This document shows, piece by piece, positions 12,126-24,600 of a stretch of DNA of 64,000 nt. Position 1 is the first letter of the stretch; each line of letters begins with the position of its first letter. This DNA comes from Callaeas wilsoni (taxonomy: Eukaryota > Chordata > Aves > Passeriformes > Callaeidae): contig VWPU01009428.1 in the NCBI GenBank assembly GCA_013398955.1, positions 1 through 64,000 of the forward strand. The letters are read 5' to 3'. A program made the translations under genes and the position numbers. The notes beneath the pieces are model-generated. The model ran no database searches, was not told the origin of the DNA, and saw only the letters and a program-made list of their open reading frames with translations.

Positions 12126-15100
12126 AGAAGAAAAAGACTGAAACCAAGAAATTCTCAAGAAATCCCAAGAAATTCTACTCATGTTAGCGTAATACAACAT
12201 CCCTAAAAAATTCTACAAGTCACTGCAGTTGGGAAAGAAAAAAGAAAAAGTAATTTTGAAGTCAGTAATTCTGCATGTAGATTTTCCTTAAGACCCTCTT
12301 GTTACTTTCTATGTTGTGAGCACAAAAGAAAAAAATCACTGCGAAGACACCAGTAAAGGCCCTTCCTGCAGAAGCTGGAAATCAGCAATGTTATTAACAT
12401 GGTGTCGAGATGCAGTAAGATCTACTGAAAAACCAAAAGAATGTTAAAGGCATCAACGCAACATTCTTCTGTCAAATTACAGATTCTATGTTTATGCCTT
12501 ACTTTCAATAGCCCTCAGTCAAGGTCTTGCTGCTCAGAATCTCTGCTAACAAACTCATGTATTCAAGACTCCCCAGAAGTGCCATATGAAAGCCCAGACA
12601 TCAGAAACTTTCTTGAAACACCTGAAAAACCTTGAAGATGAGTCTCAAAGGTGTAATGCCAATTCCTATAAAGATAGCAACTGGATTTCCTTTAAACTTA
12701 AATCTTCCGCAGTCACAAAATGCAGCCCACTAGCATTTACCATAGAACACTACTTGTTAATTCCACTAAATACATATTACATCACTGTTGTTAAAAATGT
12801 CTACAAACTGACAAACCAGCAAAAGTTACTACACTATCACCAGGTTTATCATCTGAAGCTAGTACGTCACCATGATTTTTTGGGGCTTTGGGTGGGGGGG
12901 TGGAGTTGGGCAGGTTACTTCCTCTGGTCACAATGTAAAAGCACTGTGCTTACAGAAATATCGCTCTTTAAATTAATCTGAACTACATTTTGCTGAAGAT
13001 ACTTTTACTAATTACAAAACAACAACAGTAACTTCAAGTGAACTGTCATACTGTCCTTCTAGCCCAAAATTAGGCAATGTTCTTTACACAGCATCATGTA
13101 ACAATTTTACTGCAGTCATTCTCCCAAATACGACACCCACTGAATAAGGGCCACAAAGTAAGTTCTCCAGTTTTGAGTTCTCAAGTTTTGCAGCTCATAG
13201 CTTCCCTTATAAAAGGGCACTGAGAACCTATTTCATGTGATGAACACAATTTTGGTAACATCAGTACTTCATGAGTCATCAATCTATCCCACAGTCCCCT
13301 TCAATCACCCCAGGGAATTATCTCATGACGATTCAGAATCTCTCTTTATTTTGCAGTGTCAAAACACTGCTTGTCTGAACACAGCAAGGCTACCTCTTGT
13401 CATGAGTCAGTTTATTTGGCTTCCCAAACTACACCAGCTGCACCAACACATGACTGAAACCTCGCAGAGTACAGTTCCAAGTTAAGCATAAAGTGTCTAT
13501 CAGTTCACTACTTACGAATATTCACTAAAGAAAGGAAAATCCTTCGTGATTTTCAAAAAACCTCATGGGTTATTATTAGCACTGAGTATTTTGGACAGAA
13601 GTGCATAAAACCAAGAAAAGGCTCTTTCCACAGTGAGGAAAAATCTACCTGATTGTAGCACAATAGTGCCTAAAAGCGCCTAACCCAAAAAAGAAACATC
13701 TCAAATAAATGGTAGAAGCAATCCTGATGCAAGAGCTTGCCCATGGAAGATGCAGCAAGATGCTGTAGGGCACAAAAAACAAGTAACGACCACAAGAACA
13801 AGTTTCCAGTTATTAGAAATTCACAAGTTTTGTATGTTTAAAATGATTGTTAATTTTTTTCCATCTGGATGCAGTCCAGGGAACACTGGTTCTGCCAGGA
13901 AGAAGGATCAGCAATACAGCAGTTGTGTAAGTACATACTCGGCCACTGAGTTTGTCAGATCTAATTTATATGGTTTCCATTTTAAACAAAAGTACAAGGC
14001 TATTTATTTCTTACTACTATCTACCATTTTCTGGTTTCACTACACATTCTGCTACTCCTCCTCTGTCTCAAACCATCCTGTAATCACCTCATCCCAACCA
14101 CCCTGCTACAACTCTGCAACACAGACCTATCTCACAGTTTAAGACCCATATAACTTGCTAGGATAACAGTAACATATACAAGGATTTATACACAGCCATT
14201 TTATAATTTAAATTATGATTTATAATCTTAACAGTAATTTAAGATTAGAATATCGAGCCACAGCTACAAGCAAATACAGAATATGTGTGTCAAGGAAGGT
14301 TTTTGTAGCTTTGTCAGGGCTGTGCCACAAGTTACTTACATTGTAAGTAACAATGAGGTAAAAATCAAATAAAAATCAATTTCACTGGAAAGAGAAAAGG
14401 CAATATCCATAGTGATACCTTTTGCAGATCTTTGTCCCATGGTCTCTGGAGCAGCACCTACTTCCTGTAAACACCTCTGTTACAGGTATTCCCAGCACCT
14501 GAAGTTCATCTCTCAATTAGCAGAATCTAAACATTCTGAAGGGCACGTGAAAACACCTTCTGCTAGGAAGGGAAGAGTCTCATTTGTTAATGGTCAGTCT
14601 CGAGCACTCATAAATTGATGTCCTATGGAAATCTAATCAAATCAGAGCCCTGTTAATATCTGCTAAAACCCCAGTCTGAAGAAAGCTACAACTTTGCATT
14701 TATTTAGGCAATATTTGCCGATACATCTAATCCTGGCTTCACAATTGTGAAAAGTCTAGAATCACAGATAAAATTTGTTCCAACCACTATGCTCATCAGA
14801 AGAGTTTCCTGTTCAAAAATACCCACTTCCTTAACACATTCCTTCATCTGTAGCACGATCACACTGGTTGATTACTATAAGCAATGCTTTTAAACAGACT
14901 GGTTTATTGAACTATTCATGAAAAGTAACCCAAACCTTCTCTAACAAGGACACTATAGATGGAAGGTGAGCACAGGGACAACAGCGCCCACCACCTTGAC
15001 TCCTGTGCTATTGCTCAAACTGGTATGTCCAGCCACAGATCTGGATCTGACTGCCACAGAATACACTGTTTCTCAGTTTCCCAAACTGCTCAAGGCAGAC

Positions 15101-16613
15101 AAACACATGGCAAAAATACAATACACAAACCCACAGCAGTCAAACTAATCCTGACCTCACTGGTGTTTCTGTGTACACAGTTAAGTGTAGCCCAGTATGC
15201 AGAGTCAAACTGGGAGGACCTCCAGAGTGAAGCTCTAAACACGCTTGCACTAGACCAAGGCAGGGGAAGGAAGGCAGGGAAAAAGACCTCTAGCTCCTGC
15301 CAGGAGTGACTCTGGGGTCATCTGCTTGACTGTTAAGAAGTTTCAAGGTCATGCATTTTACTAGACATCTAACCCAAGGGCAGGAGAAACAAGGCAAAGA
15401 GCAAGAATGAGCATCCCCAAGTACAATCATTTTAATTCCTAGAACATTTACAACACAACCTCAACTAGCTGTTTTATAAAGTTTAAGTTTCTTAGCGATC
15501 GTTACGTAGTAAATGAGAGCTTAGGCAAAAAAATTAGAAAAGATGCTCACACCTAAATTTGCTTTTTTCAAATACTGTTTCTGAAAGAAAAATGAAGGGA
15601 AAAATCTTTACCGAGCTGCCATCTCTGAAAACAGTGAATATTCTTTGCAAGCTGAAGTCACTCCCACCAAATACAAATCACACACAAACATGAGAAACTT
15701 CAGTAATTTTGTTAGACAACATAAAATTGCCAACAAATGTTTTGCCCCAGTGGTCGCAACACCTTTTCCTAACCCTCTGTGCTTCCACAACATGGCCTGT
15801 CTGACATGCTTTCTTTGCAACCACACATTCTGGCACTTATTTCTTACTCCTTATAGTGTAAGGCAGAAATCTCATAATGGGGGACTTTAACAGAATTCCA
15901 CCTTAATACACAGGCAGCTGGTACATACAGAGCTGAAGCCCCTCCAGTTATATCCAAACCACCTCCCAACACAGGTTTTCATTTCTCCCATAAGCAAATA
16001 ACTTCTCAAACACTATTTGATAAAATGCTGAGTTGGCTGGTATATTCCCTGTATGCGATGAATCCCAGATCTGTGAGACACAAACATACTGATTATGATT
16101 TATGGGAGCTTTCATATTTCAAGTTGTAGGACAAAATGCTGCTACAATCAGCAAGTCCAACATTTCATTTGAGGCTGGATCCATGACAGACTGAAGAACA
16201 GCCATACAGATACAGGCAGATGCCGAAAAAATTTATTTTGGGTATGGATTCATGTTGTAGCTAAGCTGAAGTATTGGCACCCTTTCACTCTTCTGCCCTC
16301 AACCCAATCCAGCTCTGAGGCCATATGGCTATAAGTAGGAAAAAGGAAAAATTAAAAAAATTTAAAGATTTGAGCCACAGCAAATTATAACAAAAAGCCA
16401 GAAAAAGGATGGTTTGCATCTATCTTCATAATGTCACAACACCAGCTATTAGCATCTTTTCAGTGTCCATAAATAGCAAATCCTACAGGAGGCAGATTTT
16501 TGTCAGACATCACTGGCATCCAGCAGAACACTGCACAAAAACTCCCTGCTAGTTAAGACATAAGGCCCAACTGGATTCACGAGGTGTTGGAATTCTCTTC
16601 AAGTTCTTAAAGG
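12126..16613. other. DIP2A intron 1 stretch, nothing recognised
   Basis: About 4.5 kb of AT-rich sequence. No transposable element, RNA gene or convincing reading frame was seen. Confidence 0.5.
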
Positions 16614-16618
16614 GATGT

Positions 16619-17197
16619 TGTCCTGGGTTGCAGTATATTCTATTACCATCTTCATGAGTTGTTGAAACCAGGTGGGGCTGTGTCCCTTGCCTCCTCTCTC
16701 TGGACTATCTTCTGTTAATGGGCCAGCTGTCAAAACCAGGTGGGGCAGGGTTCCTTATCGCTCCCATGACCCATCCTCCCTCTAGGGGGGATATCTCCTG
16801 TTAATGGGCCATCTAGTCTCACCACATGACTGACAAAATTACATCCTCCCATTGTGAGATGCTCTGCCCAGAGGGAGGAACCAAGCATCCCATCCTGGAT
16901 ATAAGCTAAGATTTTGAACACCAGAGTCAGTCCTTACCTACTGGATTCCCAGAGGACAAGAGCTACCACTGGACCTTCAGGTGAAGACCAGACCTTTTCT
17001 ACAGGACCATCACTCCTGGAGGACTGCAGCCACCATTTTATCAGACTGCTACCAACTCCCTGACTGACAGGATGTCAGGTTGTATCCTGACTCTGACAGT
17101 GGTTTCTTTTTGTACTATTGCATTTACTTTAGTTTTTCCTATTAAATTGTACTTCTGACTTGGAGTTTCTCACTGGTTTTGCTTTCAAACCAGTACA
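16619..17197 (+). mobile_element. Solo LTR, 579 bp, perfect 5-bp target duplication
   Basis: It begins TGTCCTGGGTTGCAG and ends CAAACCAGTACA. It is flanked on both sides by GATGT (16614-16618 and 17198-17202). A TATAAG lies at 16900-16905 and an ATTAAA at 17141-17146, giving plus orientation. The U3 part carries a tandem duplication (16665-16812). No internal genes remain, so it arose by recombination between two LTRs. It is unrelated to the three ERVL-like LTRs nearby; the 5-bp duplication and short length suggest a class II (K-type) avian element. Confidence 0.92.
16665..16812 (+). repeat. Tandem duplication in the LTR U3 region
   Basis: Two diverged units of about 70-80 bases, each starting AAACCAGGTGGGG and ending TGTTAATGGGCCA. 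Repeated U3 blocks are commonly enhancer units in retroviral LTRs. Confidence 0.85.
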
Positions 17198-17202
17198 GAT
17201 GT

Positions 17203-19239
17203 ACATGGAGATAACCAAATAGAAATGTCTTTACCTTTAAATGTAACAATAGACATAGAAGATTAAGAGCTGCTTCTTTCTTCACTGAATCCTAAATTGC
17301 GAAGCTACAATGCACAGGCTTCCACACCAGAAAAGAACAACAAGAAAAATCCACAGAAGCTTAAAATCTTTGTGTCCTGTGGAGCACTGCTGGGGAAACA
17401 ACATCTTGAGAAAGAAGAAAGGTCAAAATAAAGCAGTGAGAAAGTGATAGAAGGATATGATGACAATTTGGAGGCTTTAATTATTCAGTCACACGTTTCA
17501 ACTTGGTCCTCTGAATTCTGCATTGCAGAACTGCTTTCTTTGACCTCTGCACAAGAAAATCATACACTCAATTTTAATGCACATCATGGTGGAGTAACAG
17601 TTGGACTCCATGAACTCTGAGGTCTTTTCCAGCCTAAATGATTCTATGATCTTTGAATTTGGGTCTGCAATCATCACTTCAAGAAAACTCAGGCGAATGC
17701 GCCAAGTTTATGTTTCCTCAAGAGCTACAAACCTTGTGCCAAGAAACTGTCAAATACTTTGATACCTATTCCAAGGTAAATACAAGGGTTCTTAATAACC
17801 AAATGACTGTCATGCAATCAAGAGAGACTGACGTGTTTTTCCTCCCATTTGCATACAGGTATATTAAAGTCTGTTTTTCAGTAACAGAACTGGGTGATAT
17901 ATTTGTAATTCAGCCGTATGAAATGTCATCAAGCAGGCACCTTCTTTAAGTCTAAGAGATGCCATAGCCCATCCTCAATGAAATTACATTTCAGAAGAAT
18001 AGTCTATTCCTTTCAAAAAACCAAACTAACCCAAAGGAAAAAAATCTCCCCCACAGCATTTTAACTAGCAAATGGAAAAGAAAAAGACACTTCATGATCT
18101 CCAGATTGGTAGAGCTTAGTTTAGGTTTAGGGGAAGGACAGGGAGGTAGAACATAGGACAGTGCTCACTGCTGATTTTTTCGAGGTCTATTTACTTCATA
18201 AATGTGCATTTATAATTTTAAGGGAAGCTTATTTTTTGAACAAGAACACCTGTAAGAAAACGTTTTTCCTTTTATTCTCTTAACGTACAGGTTGCCATCA
18301 TACTGTTGCTCCTCACCAGCTTTTAACCTTCTTTGCCAAAGGAACATAAAAAAGAATAACAAGATTTCTACTCAAACACAAGGAAGAGATTAATTTAAAC
18401 ACTGGTTAACGACAGCAGAAATCCAGAAGACAACCAAAAAAAGCCCCAACCACCTAACTGGTTGAGTTTGAAATTCTGCTTTGATGGGAAAGGAAGTTGA
18501 TCACCTAGCAATCCCAGTTTTCCTGGTTCAGAATCTTCTGTTTCCTCACAGTGATAAAGGTAACAGGATAGTACATGCAGTCCTTTTTTCTGCAAGCCTT
18601 TAAGTGCATCACCATCACTCTCAAGCTGGAAGCCAGAGCCAACAAAATAAGACCGCATATCCTTCTGCATGTCTTCACTGCTCACAAAATTGTTTCATTA
18701 GAAACAGCTACAGGCAAGAAGTGTAAGGATGCTCTCAGCTAAGACTATCTATAGCAGGACACCTTGCTTATCCTCCTATGTTCCAGAAGGCAGGAAAGAA
18801 AAAAAGAGGACAGAGAGGCAGCAGAATAACAATGATGGAAAATGAGTACGATGGGAGAGTGGGAATGAGAGCAAAAGGGAAGGCACGTTACAGATGAAAA
18901 CCATTGCCAATTGTATTGTTCCACTGCTACAGCAGTGCTTTCTAACATAGTTGCTAATATTTTAGGTCAACTCAACAAGAGCCCCTTAACCAGCTTATTA
19001 CCTTCCAATACAGAGAGGAGAATAAAAAAAAAATCTCCTCTGATCATCCAGCACATCAGACATGGCAAGCAAAAGAAAATGGGTCAATTTGTTTTACCCT
19101 CCTAATGTAGAAAGGTTCAGAGGACTCTTGGTGCCCAATGTGAGGCCAGAGGGCATTGAAAGGAAAGAGTGAAAAAGGAGTAACAGTTCCAGGGTAACCT
19201 GTTTTTTGTGTGCTGAGTATAGAAGCCTTGCTAAGTGGC
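17203..19239. other. DIP2A intron 1 stretch with one CR1 tail and a 98-codon ORF
   Basis: It holds a CR1 tail at 17584-17652. A plus-strand open frame follows at 17653-17949, with a somewhat protein-like composition but no recognised family. Nothing else was seen. Confidence 0.5.
17584..17652 (+). mobile_element. CR1 tail fragment
   Basis: GGAGTAACAGTTGGACTCCA, GGTCTTTTCCAGCCTAAATG and the ATTCTATGATC end mark a short plus-strand CR1 3' terminus. Confidence 0.9.
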
Positions 19240-20400
19240 ACCATGTGGTCTAGCCTAGCCTGGTTCAGTTAGCACATGGCTGTGGCTCCAGGAAGGGAGA
19301 AAAGGCCAACTGGCAGCATAGAGAAAGACCAATCTGGGCTGCTGAAGAATGGCAAGACATTGCCACTCAGGTAGAGAAGTTACCTGTGGAAGTCCATCAT
19401 GTGGACGCCCACGTCCCCAAGAGTTGCGCTAATGAGGAGCACTGAAACAATGAACAGGTAGATCAGGCTGCAAAAATAGAGATGTCACAGATAAATGTGG
19501 ACTGGCAACACAAGGGAGAGTTGTTCCTCTCTCCATGGGCTTGATGATGCCTCAGGTCATCAGGGCAGAGATGCCACCTATAAGTGGGCACGAGACTGAG
19601 GAGCGGATTTAATCATGGACAGTATCTCCCAGGTTATCCATGACTGTGAGATGTGCGCTGCGATCAAGCAGGCCAAGCAGGTGAAGCCCCTGTGGTATGG
19701 TGGGCGGTGGTCCAAATATAAGTATTGGGAGGCCTGGCAGATTAATTACATCACACGGCCTCAAACCCGGCAAGGCAAGCGCTATGTGCTCACCATGGTA
19801 GAAGCCACCACCGGATGGCTGGAGACCTACCCTGTGCCTCACGCTACTGCCCGGAACACCATCCTGGGCCTTGAAAAGCAAGTCCTTTGGACACATGGTA
19901 CCCCCAAGAGAATTAAGTCTGACAACGGGACTCATTTCAAAAACAGCTTTACCAACACCTGGGCTAGAGAACATGGTATTGAGTGTACCATATTCCTTAT
20001 CATGCACCAGCTGCTGGGAAAGTTGAGCAGTGCAATGGACTGCTTAAAACCACCTTGAAGGCACTGGGCAAAGGGACTTTCAAAAACTGGGAGTTGCATT
20101 TAGCAAAGACCACCTGGTTAGTTAACACCAGAGGCTCCACTAACTGAGCTGGACCTGCCCAATCTGAGCCCTTGTGAACAACAGAGATAAGGCTCCTGTG
20201 GTACACATGAAAGGTATGCTGGGAAAAATTGTCTGGACTAATTCTGCCTCAAGCAAAGAAAAACCCATCTGTGGGGCTGTCTTTGCTCAGGGACCAGGTT
20301 GCACCTGGTAGGTGATGCAAAAGGATGGAGAGACGGGATGCATACCCCATGGAGACCCTGTTTTAGGGTGAACTGCCTGTCACACTGTGCCTGTATGTAG
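19240..20400 (+). pseudogene. Endogenous retrovirus pol remnant (RNase H end and integrase), ERVL-like, inactive
   Basis: The first part (to about 19610) reads as the end of an RNase H domain with HVDAHVPK and several stops. The integrase follows: a zinc-binding Cys-x-x-Cys at 19645-19656, then a core with the second catalytic Asp at 19921-19923 (SDNGTHF). At 19744-19746, where the family has the first catalytic Asp, the codon is Asn. A frameshift near 19990-20000 separates the rest, and a stop follows at about 20143. The element cannot make an active enzyme. The sequence runs into the LTR with no env gene, the layout of class III (ERVL-type) elements. The 5' part of the provirus is missing. 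Confidence 0.88.
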
Positions 20401-20508
20401 ATCTAGATGTATGTATGTATATAATTAGGGCAATGCATTTATGTATATAGTTTAAAAGTTTAACTTTGATGTAACATGTTGGTACGGGAAAAAATTCAAG
20501 GTGGATAA

Positions 20509-21686
20509 TGTTAGAGGTTAGGATTTTTTTTTTTTCCCTCTCAGGGAATTTTCTCCCATCTGCTGCCTAAGAGATAATAATGACGAGTACTTAAGAGAGA
20601 CAAAAGATGTAGCCAAGGAGGAGAGGGAGGGGTACAGCTGGCTGCACTCTTGTAGCTGAGGGGCTTCTCTTGGGAAGGGCAGAGATACTGTGAGATTTTG
20701 GCTGGGGTGTGAGAGGGCTGGGCTCAGCTCCTTGCTTGCTCTCTCTCTCTCAGGACGGGAGGGGAAGAATTTGCTGCCACCGCGGAGTCCGGCCTAGCAC
20801 TGCTTCTTCTTTACCATGGGTGAGCCCCTGCTCGTAAGAGCAGCTGGTGAACTGGGACCTTAGTAACACCTGATCTGACTGGAAGGGACCCTCGCCATCT
20901 ACTCAGGTGCCTCAGGGGAAAACCCAGGACCCCGAGCCCCTCCCCCTTCCCAAAGGGGTGTGTCTCCCCAACTGTGCGCAGCAGCTGCTTGCAGAAACCC
21001 AGCTGCTTCTGGCCCAGCCTCGCTGTTTTCTGGCCTGCCTTGGGCTTTTTTGCTAAACTCTAAACCAACACCTCATGTCGGCCTGACCCTTGCAACTCCT
21101 GCTAAGGGTATGCAGTTTTCTGTTACATTTTGTTTGCCACCCTGGAGTGTGCCCGCCTCTGCTGTTCCAGCTGCTGCTTCCAAGGTTTCTGCTACAGCTC
21201 ATTTTGCTATCCAGAGGGGCACTGGGACCGACTGCCCCGCGGGTTTGTAAAGGAAGTCCCTTTTCTGTCTCTTCTGCTGGCTCGCCTGCCGTTAACCACA
21301 TGAAGACACAACACAGCTCGCGCCACAGCGCCCCCTGCAGCCGCGCGGGAATCATCGCACGTGCCTTGCCTGGCCAGGAGTCAACAGCGCCCCTGCTGGC
21401 TGTGACTGTAACTACACCAAAGGGGAAAGTGCCTGACAGCCAAGAGAGGGCTGTTACTGGGTTTCTGGTTCTGTTTGCTGTTGCTGCCGTTGTGGTTGTT
21501 TGTTTGCCTTGTTACATATACATATGTGTGTATATACAAAGAACTGTTATTCCTTTTCCTGCGTCTTTGTATGAAAGCCCCGTAATTTCGGAGTTAGAGT
21601 AATTTGGAGGCAAAGGGGTCACATTTTCTATTCCAAAGGAGGTTCCTGCCTTCCTTGGCAGACACCTGTCTTTCAAACCAGGATAA
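20509..21686 (+). mobile_element. ERVL-like LTR, copy C (3' LTR of the pol remnant)
   Basis: The LTR starts TGTTAGAGGTTAGG and ends near TTTCAAACCAGGATAA, where the other copies read CAAACCAAGACA or CAAACCAAGCCA. Its right end is therefore slightly decayed and the boundary is approximate. It directly follows a plus-strand integrase remnant, which sets plus as the true LTR orientation for all copies. A hydrophobic open frame precedes the 3' part, as in the two other copies. No matching 5' LTR was found to its left. Confidence 0.88.
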
Positions 21687-21689
21687 GGA

Positions 21690-24600
21690 CTTTGAACTCT
21701 TAACACCTATGTTAACTGCCATCTCTCTTAAATCTCTCGTTTATGAATTAATTGTACTGAGAACATAGCAAGGTTTGGATAAAACCTCTGCTGTAGCACT
21801 TTCCCATAGGTGAATGAACAGAGACCGTCTGCTCCCTTTCTGAGGAACAGGCTTTTCACTTGGAAAAATGGATCCCTTGTGTATGGTTACTGTGAACCCT
21901 GAAATGGTAACTACTCCAAGCCACAAGACTGTTTTGTAACAAATAAACCAATGAATAAATGAAACCCCTGCTTCCCTTCAAACACAGCATGACTATTTCA
22001 GTCACAAACCGGACCAAAGGACACAAGACAGCCTGAAGGATGCCAGCCAGGTGCCCAGCCCTGCGCCGGGTGTTAACGTGTGAGAACAAGCTTTGAAGAC
22101 TTACTCAGTCCCCATGGGCATTTGCCAAGCCCCAGGTACTATCACACAATTAACAGTTTCTGTTGGAGAGCCCAGAAACTAAGTAAGAAAGATGCTGCAG
22201 GTCAAGTTTCACAGACTGCCATCTGTCGCCCCAGTCACAACAGTTTTTCCCACTGACAGCCTCAGATCATATTTATTTCCAAATATTTCCAAGACTTCCA
22301 TAATAGAAAACTACCATTTTAAAGCAAAAAAACCTCAACTCCCAAATACCACGATTTATCACAAGAAAAATGGGTGCAAGTGTGTGTGGGTATCTTTTCC
22401 TCACCCGATTTCACACAGAGAAATTTAATACCACATCAATACTGTTGGTGTAACAATAGCACCTAAACTTTTCAGCTCTGCCCATTACCTTTAGGTTTTG
22501 TAAGAAAGGCGTTCTGACAAAAAAGAAGTACTCTTGTATAATTCAATTTTTAAAAAGCCCACTCAGACTAATTACAAAAAATATTTGCTGAAGCATTGCT
22601 GGAATATTTGCAGTAGCCAAAGATGTCAGACGTTAAGTATCTTTACTTTTTTCAGGAAATACTTCATAGCTAGTATCTTCTTCCACTCAGGAATTACCTG
22701 CAGTATCTCAAAAAGTGCCAAAAACCCCCAACCCTTGCAAAAAACCACCAAAACAACAAAACTTCAGAGAAAGCTTCCTTGTCATCCACAACTTCTTCTT
22801 TTCTTAAACAGGAAATAAAAAATTGGGATAAAAATCACACGAGAGTCAGCTTTCAGTCTAGGCAGATGTAAACATCTGCAGGGGAACCAGAGCAACCAGC
22901 CCACTGATCACTCCATGTAAACTGCATCCTTTGCCACTAAAGCTCAGCCAGGCTCAGAAGAAACCTGTGAGCAATGTGGCATAAAGTGGAAAATGCTCCT
23001 CCCCAAATCAACTGAGAAAAAACTGAGGTTATAATTAACATAGTAAGCTTCATGAAATACTTTTCTATCTCTGAACTAATCCTGCAGCCTGTTTGATAGA
23101 AGGCATTGAGAACAGTGTTCCTCACCTGGCAATTGATGGAGTAATAGAATAGATTTGAAGTAGCAAAAAAAATCTCTTCAGCCTCTTTACTGTAGGTAAT
23201 CTCTGTTCAAAATTTCAGCTTGGTTCATAAAATCATTAAGGTTGGAAAAGACCTCCAAGATCACAGAGTCCAAAGTAAGGCCAACCTACAAATTCCTAGC
23301 AAACAGAAGAAAACCCAAATCCATATACTTAATGTTTCAAGCTGCAGAAATTCAGACCGAGAAAGTGTTGTACCGTTCACACGCTGGTCAAACACCACCT
23401 CAAAGTTGGAACAACTGTATTTTTACAGTTTCATAAAAACTTCACACAGTTTTTATCCAATGTTTACTGAACACAAATCCTGTGTTGTGCATCCAAATAG
23501 CCCAGACTAACTGGATCCAGACAGCAAAAAGCACCAACAATTTCCAAGAAAAGAAACAAATGTAGTCATATGTTCTTGTAAGTCTCTGAACTGCTGGCTG
23601 AGGGCACTCCCACCACTACCAGTCCTAGAACACGAAGCCAACACAAGCTGACACCAGGTCCTTGCTGCTACATGAACACATTACACAGTTTTATCTCTGA
23701 CTACTTCTACGTATCTTGTCTTTAGATGATCAAGGAACAAGTGACACATCTTCCTGCACAGATAACCCAGAAGAAGCAAAAATGACCCAATTCCAAAGTG
23801 GTGTACAAGTACATTTAGGCACATAAAAATATATACATCTATGAGATGCACTATCATAGAACAAGTACAGGCTTTCAAATGCACATTGATGCCTTTCCCA
23901 CAGAATCTCCACTGCAGATCAGAATTTTTTAAAGAACTGTTTATACCCTTAGTTCTCTTTCAGAGCAGAGAAGAAAAAAACCACACCAAACCTCCAAAAC
24001 AACCAACCAACCAACACATCAGTGTTTTATAGTTACTAATAAACAACTTGAAGTACTGGAGCTTCACAGCATCCCTGTCATACTCTGGCACAGATCCTGC
24101 CAGGCTGATTAGGGAACTCTGCATCTTTTCATTACATCAGAAAGCTGCAGCATCTTTAGAGTCTTAAGGTAAGCAAGTCTAGTCCACAGACCCATCAGTT
24201 GAAACTCAGGTGCCAGGCATGGTCTCAAAACTGTACTTATCTCCCCAAAAGGTTATGGCAGATCTTTTCTTTACAACATTCACTAATTTTTTTCAACAAG
24301 AAAGAAATTAGTGTTGATGTAACAAACCAACACAGTAGCATCATAGTAGAGAACTATTCTTCTTCTAGTACATGGAGAATACAAACAGTGTCAAGCAAGA
24401 GATTAGGATCTTGTAAAGCTGAAGGATTCCAATCAGTGCACGTGACTGGAATTGTAGCATTAACTGGCACTCCATCCCTATCCAAAACTCTTTTCAGCTG
24501 AATGCTCTACTTAGGATTTTGATTTGTCTGCAGAAAGTACCAATGTACTCACGTCTCCATTCTTCTTTACACCTCAACACAAACACTTTTCCTAACTTTT

